DNA of 42,655 nt, taken from contig QJWJ01000487.1 in NCBI GenBank assembly GCA_003235365.1, positions 1 through 42,655 on the forward strand, read 5' to 3'. The notes beneath the pieces were generated by a model. That model was not told where the DNA came from. It did no database searches and was given only the letters and a program-made list of their open reading frames with translations. The DNA is from Deltaproteobacteria bacterium. GTDB taxonomy: Bacteria; Myxococcota_A; Polyangia; Polyangiales; Polyangiaceae. Positions 16,301-24,320 of the stretch are shown one piece after another. The translations under genes and the position numbers were made by a program. Within the stretch, counting starts at the first letter, position 1. Each line of letters begins with the position of its first letter.

Positions 16301-16684
16301 ATGATCAAGAAAATCGCAAAAGTCGTAGCGCTCGGTGCAGTCGCTCTCGCTAGTTCCATGATGACCCAAGAAGAGGCCCGCGCAGGTAACAACGGTGCCT
16401 GTTCCTGGGAGTTCGGATACCGCACGAACAACTGCTTGGGAATGAGCACGAGCATCACTGGTGTTGCTACGTCGTTCAACGACTACTTCAGCATCCGCCC
16501 GATCAGCGGCAGCACTTTGCCGCACTGGGGCGCTGCGCGTCTGGTGTGCCACCAGATCGGTGTCGAGCAGACCGCTTACAGCGGGTACATCGACAAGAAC
16601 AACTGGTACCGAAGCATCAGCTGCCCCACCCAGCGTCCGATCGTGCGCTACAACATGTGTGGTCGCTTCTGGAGTTGCGCCTGA
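16301..16684 (+). CDS. Small secreted six-cysteine protein, unknown family
   Basis: A 127-residue precursor. The ATG at 16301 has GGAG 10 bp upstream. The signal peptide (MIKKIAKVVALGAVALASS) probably ends after A-R-A at residue 28. The mature product of about 99 residues has exactly six cysteines (34, 45, 83, 108, 120, 126), many aromatics and a short C-terminal pair (CGRFWSCA). Six cysteines allow three disulfides. No known toxin, bacteriocin or pilin family was recognised. It is followed by a 9-bp hairpin and then by a membrane parvulin-type foldase gene. A plausible reading, not shown by sequence, is that it is an abundant exported effector or structural protein whose folding needs that neighbour. 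Confidence 0.8.
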   Translation: MIKKIAKVVALGAVALASSMMTQEEARAGNNGACSWEFGYRTNNCLGMSTSITGVATSFNDYFSIRPISGSTLPHWGAARLVCHQIGVEQTAYSGYIDKNNWYRSISCPTQRPIVRYNMCGRFWSCA

Positions 16685-16692
16685 GAGGTGTC

Positions 16693-16717
16693 CGTGGGGG
16701 GTTCTGTACCCCCCACG
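16693..16717 (+). terminator. Perfect 9-bp GC hairpin between secreted protein and foldase
   Basis: CGTGGGGGG and CCCCCCACG pair perfectly around loop TTCTGTA, starting 9 bp after the stop of the small secreted protein. No long T-run follows (CGTTTCC). In an operon this would act as a partial terminator or mRNA stabiliser, giving much more of the upstream product than of the foldase. Confidence 0.7.
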
Positions 16718-16737
16718 CGTTTCCGCCGAGCAATCCG

Positions 16738-18267
16738 ATGGTACTCACGAAAAACATCAAATCCGCTGGACTGTGGCTGGTGCTCATCGCGATGGCGGCG
16801 GCCGCGCCTCATCTTTTTCGACTCGTTTCGCCCAGTGAACCGCCGGCATTGGCGTACCCGCGAGGGCCGTGGTGGCGCGCGGACATCAATCAAGTGATGA
16901 TTGGCGCAGCGCACATCCTGATCTCCCACGAGTACGCGGCGGCGAAGGAGCTGGACATGATCGTGCCCGGCTCAGGCAACAAGCGGAGTGAGCAAGCGGC
17001 GCTGGAACTCGCCCAGGAGTTGGCCGAGGAGCTTGCAGACGACCCGGCACGGTTTGGCGAGTTGGCTCGCAAATACTCGGACGACCCGACGAGCGCTCCG
17101 TGGGGCGGTCGCCTCGGGAACGTATTCGTGCGAACGCTTCCACCGCGTCTCGTCGATGCACTCGGCAACGTGCCTGTGGGGCAGGTGAGCAGTGTCGTGG
17201 AGACAACGTTGGGTTTTCACATCGTGACGCAGTACCCACTGCCCGCCGAGGAGCTACTCAGCGGCAAGGAGGTACGCATTCAATACGTTGGGACGGCGGC
17301 GCTCCCCGCACCCGGTCGCGTCGCGTCGCGGAGTCGTGAGGAAGCGTTCGAATTGGCGCACTCCGCTCAGCAGGCGCTGTCCGCTGGGAAAGTGACGTTC
17401 GATGAGGCGGTCGAACGTTGGTCAGACGGGCCCGAACGCGCGCAGCACGGGGCTCTCGGCACGCGCTCGAGTTACGACGGTTTCGACCCGGTGGGTTCAT
17501 GGGTGCTGTCGCAACTGCCCGAGGGGCAGTGGGCCCTACTCGACGACGGCGCGCGAGGATTGCGGATCCTGCAGCGTATTGCGGTCGATCAAACTCGAAT
17601 TGCCTCCCGCGATTGGCTGGTGGGCTACAAGCTGGATCCCGCTCCTGATTGGACGGACCCGTCGATTTCGCGGTCCAAGCAGGACGCGCACGACGTTGCG
17701 CTTGCGCTCGCCCAACGGTCTCAGTCGCCGGACGCTCCTTTGCGAGACGCCGACCAGCGCGACTGTGACTACGGGATTTGCGCGGATCGTGACGTTAGCC
17801 GTTTCGTCGGGGCAGGTAGCTTCATCGGAGTCGATGCGGCCATCGCTGCCTTGCCGGTAGGGGGTGTGCTGAAAGAGCCGATCGACGTGGGCTACGGATG
17901 GCTCGTGTCCCAGCGGACTGAAGCCGAACCCCATCGACCGCTGGCAAGTCAAGTCACTGTCGCCTTGCCACGTCCACCTCCGGTGGAGTTGGAGCAAGTC
18001 AGCGTCGACGAACTGGCAGGGTTCGCCGCGGCCTTCCGCGAAGCGGCGACTGCTCAGCTGCAACTCAAAGAAGATGAGCAGGCTTTGCTCGATCAGGTTC
18101 TCAAAGATGCCCTGGCCCGTTTCGAGTCGGCGCGAGGGGAGGACCGCATCGCTGAACTGAAGGTTACCAGGGAGCAACTACAAGAGGCGCTGGGCCAGAG
18201 CCGTTCGCGCGACATGGAGAAGGTTTTTGACAAGCTCGTCCAACTCTATCAAGGCCGGACGATCTAA
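16738..18267 (+). CDS. Membrane-anchored protein with three parvulin (PpiC)-like domains
   Basis: A 509-residue protein. The ATG at 16738 starts with one N-terminal membrane anchor (about 9-24). Domain 1 (about 57-165) is a good parvulin: AHILISHEY, a helix with FGELARKYSDDPTSAPWGGRLG, and a phi-G-F-H-I end (VETTLGFHIVTQY). Domain 2 (about 178-283) repeats the order in degenerate form: IQYVGTA, FDEAVERWSDGPERAQHGALG, ends GLRILQRI. Domain 3 (about 312-394) keeps only the tail half, VGAGSFIGVDAAIAALPVGGVLKEPIDVGYGWLVSQ. The last 70 residues look coiled-coil. Domain 1 could be catalytic as a peptidyl-prolyl isomerase; the others are probably chaperone-like, as in SurA. It lies 53 bp after the small Cys protein and overlaps the next gene by 41 bp. 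Confidence 0.85.
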   Translation: MVLTKNIKSAGLWLVLIAMAAAAPHLFRLVSPSEPPALAYPRGPWWRADINQVMIGAAHILISHEYAAAKELDMIVPGSGNKRSEQAALELAQELAEELADDPARFGELARKYSDDPTSAPWGGRLGNVFVRTLPPRLVDALGNVPVGQVSSVVETTLGFHIVTQYPLPAEELLSGKEVRIQYVGTAALPAPGRVASRSREEAFELAHSAQQALSAGKVTFDEAVERWSDGPERAQHGALGTRSSYDGFDPVGSWVLSQLPEGQWALLDDGARGLRILQRIAVDQTRIASRDWLVGYKLDPAPDWTDPSISRSKQDAHDVALALAQRSQSPDAPLRDADQRDCDYGICADRDVSRFVGAGSFIGVDAAIAALPVGGVLKEPIDVGYGWLVSQRTEAEPHRPLASQVTVALPRPPPVELEQVSVDELAGFAAAFREAATAQLQLKEDEQALLDQVLKDALARFESARGEDRIAELKVTREQLQEALGQSRSRDMEKVFDKLVQLYQGRTI

Positions 18268-20587
18268 GTGGCTTGCATGGGTGGCCGTCCTGGTCACCAT
18301 TGCCGGTCTCGGGTTTTTCTTCTGGCCAGCCGCGACGGAAGTTCGTTCCTCGACCGCGCAGTCGTCGGCGCGTGTGGCTCAGCCGGTCGTCGCGCGTGAC
18401 GCGAAGCATGGTGGTCACTTGGCGCGTACTGCGCCCGTCGCGCCACGTCAGGGGAGGTCAGAAAAGACCGTTCGTGGAACCGTTGCTGGCGCGGGAACGA
18501 AGCCCGTTCTGGTCTGCGCGGTCTGCACGGGGGGTGGCTGCGAGGGCAACAAGCCCGAATGTATCGAGGCAGATGCGCGGGGGAACTACTCACTGACCCT
18601 GCCCACCGGGCGCTACGTCGTTCGATCGTCGAGTGCCGGGCTGGCGGAATCTGCGGAAGCGGCTGCGATCGACCTCACCGATCCGGACAGCGATCTGGCA
18701 CCGCTCTCCCACGAACTCGAGCAATCGGCGACGAAGATCAGCGGGCAAACGGTTCGCGAGTCGGGCAACGCCGTTGCTGGAGCGACCATCGTCGTGGTCA
18801 ATGCACGGACGGGTCAGTCGGTGGTGGCGCAGAGCGACGCTTCAGGGCACTTCGATGCGAGCGTGGCCGCGGGGCGCGTTCGTCTCCAAGTGTATTCGGA
18901 CGAGACGGCGACGTTGGTGTTCGACGCGACGTCGCCGGCAGATTTGGGAGCCATCGTTCTTCCGGGACCGACGGTCGTCGAAGGGAACGTGGTGATTGCC
19001 GGTGACGAGCGGCCCGTGCCGGATGCTCGCGTTCTGGCAATGTCGACGGACGGCCAAGGCAATCGCTTCGAAGCGGTGGCAGATGCGGATGGCTATTTTC
19101 GCTTCTCCTCTCTGGCTCCTGGCGGATACGACTTGCACGCGTTTGCGAGCAACGCGGCCAGCCAGCAACCGGTACGGGTGGTCGTCGACGATGGCGCTGT
19201 CGTGAGCAACGTCGTGCTGCCAATGAACGCCGCGATGCAGATCTTCGCGACGGTCAGTGTTCGCGGTCAGCCGTGTGTCGAGCCCCAGGTGATCGCGATT
19301 GGCGACGGTGCCAGCAGTGCGGCCATCCCCGACGGAGAGCGGCTTCGCTTGGATGGTCTCTCACCAGGGCGCTACGTCGTTACGGTTCAATGCAAGGATA
19401 TGGCCCAGCAGCAGTTGGAGCTGTCCCTGTCCGACTCGGATTCGGGGCGCACCTTTGCTTGGGAGCTGGAAGGCGGCGAGCGCGTCGACGGAGTCGTCGC
19501 ATACGTCGACGGTCCGATGGACCGTGAGGTGTTCGTGCAGCTGAGGCAGGCAGGCGCCCACGTCGAAGCGTGGACCGACGCCACTGGGCGTTTCAGCGTC
19601 GCCGGGCTCGTCGCAGGGGCGGCCAGCGCATCAGTGCGAACGGGACCTGGCGGGGCACTGCTGGCCTCGGAGCGAGAGGTGTCGATTGCCGGCGACGGCC
19701 AGGCGTTGACGTTGGTCGTCGAGCACATGCCGCGGATAGTGCTCAACTGTGATCTGCGCGAGCAGACAGCCGTGACGTTCAGCGTCGTGGAAGAAACGAC
19801 CGGCGCGACCTCCGCCCCCGCCTCGGTGACGGCCGACGAGGTCGTCTTCGATGGACTCCCCGTTGGCGAGTATCGGGTGTTTGTCGCTTCTGCCGGAAAT
19901 GCGCCGGTCCCCGCCCACGCCGGTGGGGCAATTGCTCTGGTGCCCGGCAACGACGTTCGGCGCGACTGTGTTCTGCCGACTGGATCGCAGACGATCCAGG
20001 GGCGCGTCGTCGATGATCGAGACGAACGCGGCGTGGCGAACGTCTTGGTATCGGCGCTTGCGCAGGGCGCGCAGAATCGTCTGCCCACGTCGGGAGTGGT
20101 CGAGGCGACGGCTCGAACCGATGCGTCCGGACGGTTCGAGATCCGCGGCCTGATCGAGGGTGAGTTTACGGTTACCGCGAGGGGCAATGGTGGTGCGGAA
20201 GTGAGTTCACGGGTTGCTGCGCCGAGCAGCGATCTGCAGCTCGTGCTGCCCGCGCCAGCGAAACTCGTCGTGCGCCCACAGTACCCAGCAACGATGAGCG
20301 ACACTCGATTCGAGCTCGCGCTGCTGTCGAGTTTTGGGAGCGTCGTGACCCGCCAGGTGGTGAGCGCTGATCAGGTACAGGTGTCGCTGTCCGAGGTGCC
20401 GCTGGGGCGCCTCACGGTTGCGATGTGGAACGACGAATTGATGGCTCAGCGCGACGTCGTCATGGAATCAGGGGATAGTGCGGACGTCCAGCTCGAGCTT
20501 GCTCCGCGCGAGGGGCGTCCGGCGCCAACCGCTGGTGCGGCGAATCGTACGGACACCGGAGGAGACGTCGCGGAGAGCATGCTCTAA
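18227..20587 (+). CDS. Membrane-anchored protein of carboxypeptidase-regulatory-like repeats
   Basis: A 786-residue protein. Start is the TTG at 18227, with GGAGAAGG just upstream inside the preceding gene; no in-frame ATG occurs before the membrane segment (about residues 15-33). The exported part is a string of beta-sandwich units of the CarboxypepD_reg/Cna-B-like type: TVRGTVAGAGT...DARGNYSLTLPTGRY, ISGQTVRESGNAVAGATIVV...DASGHFDASV, VEGNVVIAGDERPVPDARVLA...DADGYFRFSSLAPGGY, DGVVAYVDG...DATGRFSVAGLVAG, IQGRVVDDRDERGVANVLVSA...DASGRFEIRGLIEG. At least six are visible. The family is a structural or binding module, not an enzyme. The 41-bp overlap implies translational coupling with the foldase gene, so the two products probably act together at the envelope. 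Confidence 0.85.
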   Translation: MTSSSNSIKAGRSKWLAWVAVLVTIAGLGFFFWPAATEVRSSTAQSSARVAQPVVARDAKHGGHLARTAPVAPRQGRSEKTVRGTVAGAGTKPVLVCAVCTGGGCEGNKPECIEADARGNYSLTLPTGRYVVRSSSAGLAESAEAAAIDLTDPDSDLAPLSHELEQSATKISGQTVRESGNAVAGATIVVVNARTGQSVVAQSDASGHFDASVAAGRVRLQVYSDETATLVFDATSPADLGAIVLPGPTVVEGNVVIAGDERPVPDARVLAMSTDGQGNRFEAVADADGYFRFSSLAPGGYDLHAFASNAASQQPVRVVVDDGAVVSNVVLPMNAAMQIFATVSVRGQPCVEPQVIAIGDGASSAAIPDGERLRLDGLSPGRYVVTVQCKDMAQQQLELSLSDSDSGRTFAWELEGGERVDGVVAYVDGPMDREVFVQLRQAGAHVEAWTDATGRFSVAGLVAGAASASVRTGPGGALLASEREVSIAGDGQALTLVVEHMPRIVLNCDLREQTAVTFSVVEETTGATSAPASVTADEVVFDGLPVGEYRVFVASAGNAPVPAHAGGAIALVPGNDVRRDCVLPTGSQTIQGRVVDDRDERGVANVLVSALAQGAQNRLPTSGVVEATARTDASGRFEIRGLIEGEFTVTARGNGGAEVSSRVAAPSSDLQLVLPAPAKLVVRPQYPATMSDTRFELALLSSFGSVVTRQVVSADQVQVSLSEVPLGRLTVAMWNDELMAQRDVVMESGDSADVQLELAPREGRPAPTAGAANRTDTGGDVAESML

Positions 20588-20673
20588 AGTGGGCGAGCAC
20601 GATTGTCGGGTGGTTTCTCGAACCCCCGTCGGGTGAGGAACCGGCCTGGTTCGGATCGGCTTGGCGCCACCGT

Positions 20674-22299
20674 TCAGCCGCCGACGTACCAATGACACCA
20701 ACCTTCGGCACCGCAGACCATTCCAGCGGGACACGTCTGGTCGGCCTCACACGTGAGGAGGCACTGGTCGAAGCTGCATGTCGGTTGCACGTCGCCAGTG
20801 CTGGGGACCGGGCAATCGGATGCATCGACGCAGCCCGGAGAACAGAAGGTGTAGTCCTCGCCCGGGCGCACGCAGAGCGTCCCGCTGGGGCAGCCCTGTG
20901 TCGCACTGCAGTAACCGTAGGTCGTGTCGTTGGGCACGCAACTTCCATCGACGCAGCTTTGCTGCGCGGGGCACGAAGTGTTTGCCCGACAGCCGGGCAG
21001 GCACTCGCCTGATTGGCAGATCTCGTCAGCGTTGCAGTCGTCGTGGGAGCGACAACCGGATATGCACGTGGTCGACTGGCAGATCTCGGCGGTACCGCAT
21101 TCGCTGTCGCTGCGGCACCCCACGATGCAGCTACTGTCGCTGTCGCAAATCATCCCGTCCCCGCATTGCGCGTCGTCGCTGCAGACATCCACACACGAGC
21201 CGTCGACGCAGGCCTGGGAATTGGGACAGTGTGAATCGCGTGCGCACTCCGCGGGACAGCTGCCTTCCATCGATGCCGAGCGCACGTCCCCCGTGACCTG
21301 CAGCGACGTTCCTGCAAGCGCCAGGGATCTGCCGTCTTGCGTCTTGATTGTTCCGTTCAGTGAAACTTGGAAGGCTGCTTCGAAGCAAGCCGTGGCGACA
21401 TTGCGCTCCGGCACGGTAGTCGGATCCATCAACACCCACGAGCCGTCGATGGCGTCGTCAAACCCTTCGTAGAGGCCTTCGTTGGCATCCAGGAAGTTGG
21501 GGCATTGCGAATCGGCACTGAACGCCACATCAGTGACTAGTAGCTCGCCACCTGCGGTAATCACGTCGGAGGCGAACACCGAGAGCTGGCAGCCCGACCC
21601 GCTCTGGAAACTGAATTCGAGCGAGCGGATGCAGCCATCTTCGACGACGTCGACGTCGCGTTTGTGTTCCACGATCACACTCGCGCTGTCGAAAGTTATC
21701 TCCGTGTCACCTGCGGCGAGTGCGCCGTCGACGGACAGTGATTGCTGGCAGTCGCCCGATGCGGGGGGCACCACACAAAGGTCGTCGACGCAGCTGAGAT
21801 TCGGCTCACAAGTGGCGCCTGACGAGCACGCACAGCCCGCGGAACCCTGAGCGCACTGGTCGTCGCTTGCACACACTCCGGACGCACAGCTCAGACCCGG
21901 ATCACAGGCGCCGCCTGCGGTGCACTGGCAGCCCGCACTGCCGACAGCACACGCGGGGGCGCTCGTGTCGGGGACCATCGGCGAAGGGTTGCCATCAGAG
22001 CTACTGCCTCCTGGCCCAGCGTCGACGTCGGACGCGCTGGGGCTTGGGTCGCCATCGTTCGATGGGTCGCCGTCGGTCGACGGATCATCATCGTCCGTGG
22101 CATCGTCGTCCGTTCTCGTGTCGTTGGGTTGCTCGGCTGGACCCGGGGATCGAGGTGCGCCGGCATCCTTCTGACCAGCCCCCGATCGCCGTTCGGCGCT
22201 CAGGCAGGAAGCAAGCATGAGACCGAAGATACAGCTCGAGATCAGCGCCGGGCGACCTCGACGTGTGAGTTTCGGTAGGCCTCCGATAGTAACTACCAT
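20674..22299 (-). CDS. Cys-rich lipoprotein with Dickkopf-like repeats
   Basis: A 541-residue lipoprotein from ATG at 22299 (an ATG 16 codons upstream at 22347 is also possible; neither has a clear ribosome site). The lipobox is LASC (Cys32). An Asp/Ser/Pro linker of about 75 residues leads to a first Cys block (CAVGSAGCQCTAGGACDPGLSC). A beta-rich, Cys-poor central domain follows (about 175-335). The C-terminal third has at least six short units of the form C-x4-D/T-x-C-x5-C-x4-C (SDDAQCGDGMICDSDSSC, SDSECGTAEICQSTTC, SHDDCNADEICQSGEC and relatives). These repeats recur in Polyangiales surface proteins and resemble Dickkopf/EGF-like knots. Function is unknown; adhesion is a guess. Confidence 0.82.
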   Translation of the reverse strand: MVVTIGGLPKLTRRGRPALISSCIFGLMLASCLSAERRSGAGQKDAGAPRSPGPAEQPNDTRTDDDATDDDDPSTDGDPSNDGDPSPSASDVDAGPGGSSSDGNPSPMVPDTSAPACAVGSAGCQCTAGGACDPGLSCASGVCASDDQCAQGSAGCACSSGATCEPNLSCVDDLCVVPPASGDCQQSLSVDGALAAGDTEITFDSASVIVEHKRDVDVVEDGCIRSLEFSFQSGSGCQLSVFASDVITAGGELLVTDVAFSADSQCPNFLDANEGLYEGFDDAIDGSWVLMDPTTVPERNVATACFEAAFQVSLNGTIKTQDGRSLALAGTSLQVTGDVRSASMEGSCPAECARDSHCPNSQACVDGSCVDVCSDDAQCGDGMICDSDSSCIVGCRSDSECGTAEICQSTTCISGCRSHDDCNADEICQSGECLPGCRANTSCPAQQSCVDGSCVPNDTTYGYCSATQGCPSGTLCVRPGEDYTFCSPGCVDASDCPVPSTGDVQPTCSFDQCLLTCEADQTCPAGMVCGAEGWCHWYVGG

Positions 22300-22542
22300 C
22301 GTTGAACCGTTGCCCAAGCTCGATCGCCCGTCAAGGGCTCTGGCCATGGGGGTACCGACGCTTTCTCATCACTTTCCGGGACATCTTGCTGAATGCGATC
22401 GGCTCGTGGTTTACGGACGGGCCAGCGCTGGGGACCGGTATTCCCATTCAGAACGGTCGTGATTTCGCATCGATCCGACTTGCCTACACGTGCAACCGAA
22501 TTCGATCTGCTCACAGCGACGTGGTAGGAGCACTCAGGCTTC

Positions 22543-24078
22543 ATGGGCAACCGCGTGCTGGCATTCGCAACGACCGTTTCGATGATGGCGGCTTGCGGAT
22601 CGACAGATCCCGACAATCGCAACACCGTCGACGTCGAGCATCCCACCGCGCCCGACGTTGCTGACGGTGGCAGCTCTGCTTCCCGCCCGTCGGGAGAGCC
22701 GCAAGCCCAGCAACCAGCGGTTAGCGACGCGGCGACGCCAGAACCACTGCCGACGTCCGAATCGGAGGCGGGTCCCCGTCTCCCCGACGGCTCGAACGAG
22801 AGCAGCGGCTGTCCCACGACGCCCCCAGTTGGTGCGCCCTTCGTGCACGAGGGCGACTTGCTGGTGTCCGATGCTGCAAGTATTGCGGCCGCCTGGTCTG
22901 TGACGGAGATCACCGGCAATCTGGAGCTACCCACTACTGCAACTGATCTATCGCACGTCAGTCTGCCGAACCTCCGCCGCGTGGGCGGCGATCTCAACGC
23001 CCACGCAACTGCGTTCGAGCGGCTGCACTTTCCGAATCTCGAAGAGATCGGCGGACGGCTGTACTTGGACGCCAATCTCGGTCTGGTGAGAACGGACTTC
23101 CGCAGCCTCACGCGGGCTGGGGGCGTTTTCGTGGTACGCAATCTGTTCTTGCAAACGGTGGGGCTGGGGGCGCTGCGCGAAACTGGATCGTTGCAGTTCA
23201 ACAGCAACCCGCTGGTGGATTGTCTGGGTCCCGTTTCGGTTGGCGGTGAGGAGCCGCAGGGCGAGTTTCTGGAGCTCGAGACCGACGTCGATGGGCAATG
23301 CCTGCAGCAGTGCGGGCGATGGGTGCACGAGAGTGTTGGGCTCGCCGGCGTCTTGACGGACCTCGACGATCGCGGCCCCCCCGAAGTGCGAGCAGAGTTC
23401 GACTTGAGCGCAGTGGTCGACTACCCGGACGTTCCAGCGATCGGCGACCTCGAGTTCCCCGAAAGCGCCGCGCCCGAGAATCTTCGACTCGTAGGCAGCA
23501 CCTACTTGCAGTACCCGGACAGGTACGGGCCGTTTGTCGGTCATTGGCTTGCCGCTGTCCGCAACGACGGCGACGACGCGCTATGTGAGCTCCATGCGCG
23601 CGTTGAGCTTCGCGACGCTGGCGGCAACAGTCTGTTCAGTGGTGACGGCCTGGTGCACGCGCCGCTGATGCAAACCGCCAGTGGCTCACTCTCTGGCTGT
23701 CTCACCGCCGGCGAAGTCGGTCTCGTTGCGGTGTTGGGCGATCCGATCACCGCGGCGGAGATCGCGGAGCTGCATTTTGGCTTTCGTGCGCAGCCGGAGC
23801 CTCAAACACCAACACCCCTCGACCTCGGAATCGAGCACGCGTTCAGCGATGGGCTGCGGCCCAGCGTCAGAGGCGCTTTCGTCGATGACGCGGCGAGCGG
23901 CGTCGCGAACTGGCGTGTGGACGTGTTCGCGATGAACGCACGGGGCATTCCCATCGGTCACAGCTACGACGACCCAGATCCTGGCCCCGTGCTGGGCGCC
24001 GGCAATACGTTCGAGTTTACGGTTCCGCTGTTCGTGAACGGGACCGAGTTCGTGGTGTTTCCGACCCCGCGGCCCTAG
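22543..24078 (+). CDS. Lipoprotein with receptor-L-domain-like leucine repeats
   Basis: A 511-residue lipoprotein: lipobox MAAC (Cys18), Pro/Ser/Ala linker to about residue 88, then a run of irregular leucine-rich strands. These include ITGNLELPTTATDLSHVSLPNLRRVGGDL, FERLHFPNLEEIGGRLYLDANLGLVRTDFRSLTRAGG and LGALRETGSLQFNSNPLVDCLG, the pattern of eukaryotic receptor L-domains and their bacterial copies. The second half (from about 250) is different: beta-rich, with LCELHARVELRDAGGNSL and WRVDVFAMNARGIPIGH, resembling FxLYD-type beta-sandwich domains. Two C-terminal sections may be related. No enzyme motif was seen. It is transcribed away from the Cys-rich lipoprotein; 243 bp separate the starts. 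Confidence 0.78.
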   Translation: MGNRVLAFATTVSMMAACGSTDPDNRNTVDVEHPTAPDVADGGSSASRPSGEPQAQQPAVSDAATPEPLPTSESEAGPRLPDGSNESSGCPTTPPVGAPFVHEGDLLVSDAASIAAAWSVTEITGNLELPTTATDLSHVSLPNLRRVGGDLNAHATAFERLHFPNLEEIGGRLYLDANLGLVRTDFRSLTRAGGVFVVRNLFLQTVGLGALRETGSLQFNSNPLVDCLGPVSVGGEEPQGEFLELETDVDGQCLQQCGRWVHESVGLAGVLTDLDDRGPPEVRAEFDLSAVVDYPDVPAIGDLEFPESAAPENLRLVGSTYLQYPDRYGPFVGHWLAAVRNDGDDALCELHARVELRDAGGNSLFSGDGLVHAPLMQTASGSLSGCLTAGEVGLVAVLGDPITAAEIAELHFGFRAQPEPQTPTPLDLGIEHAFSDGLRPSVRGAFVDDAASGVANWRVDVFAMNARGIPIGHSYDDPDPGPVLGAGNTFEFTVPLFVNGTEFVVFPTPRP

Positions 24079-24081
24079 AGC

Positions 24082-24109
24082 GGCCCTAGAGCAGCTCTAC
24101 TCTAGAGCC
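24082..24109 (+). terminator. Hairpin after L-domain lipoprotein gene
   Basis: GGCCCTAGAG and CTCTAGAGCC pair over 10 positions with one mismatch around an 8-nt loop, starting 3 bp after the stop codon. The left arm duplicates the sequence around the stop codon itself. No T-run follows. Confidence 0.5.
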
Positions 24110-24320
24110 CCTGGACCCGGGGTCGAGGCGTAGCGGCGGCGCGGGGCTCACCCACGGAGACCGACACGCTGCCGCGGCGGTCGCTCGGGGTCGGTGGTCT
24201 GGCTCCGTTTCCGTGCGATCGAATCGAGCGTTTCGGGGAATTCACGGACGGCAAGTGGTGACGGTGTAAACGAGAAGGTCGGGAAGATTCTGCGTTCAGG
24301 ACACCCACCGAAGGGAATCG

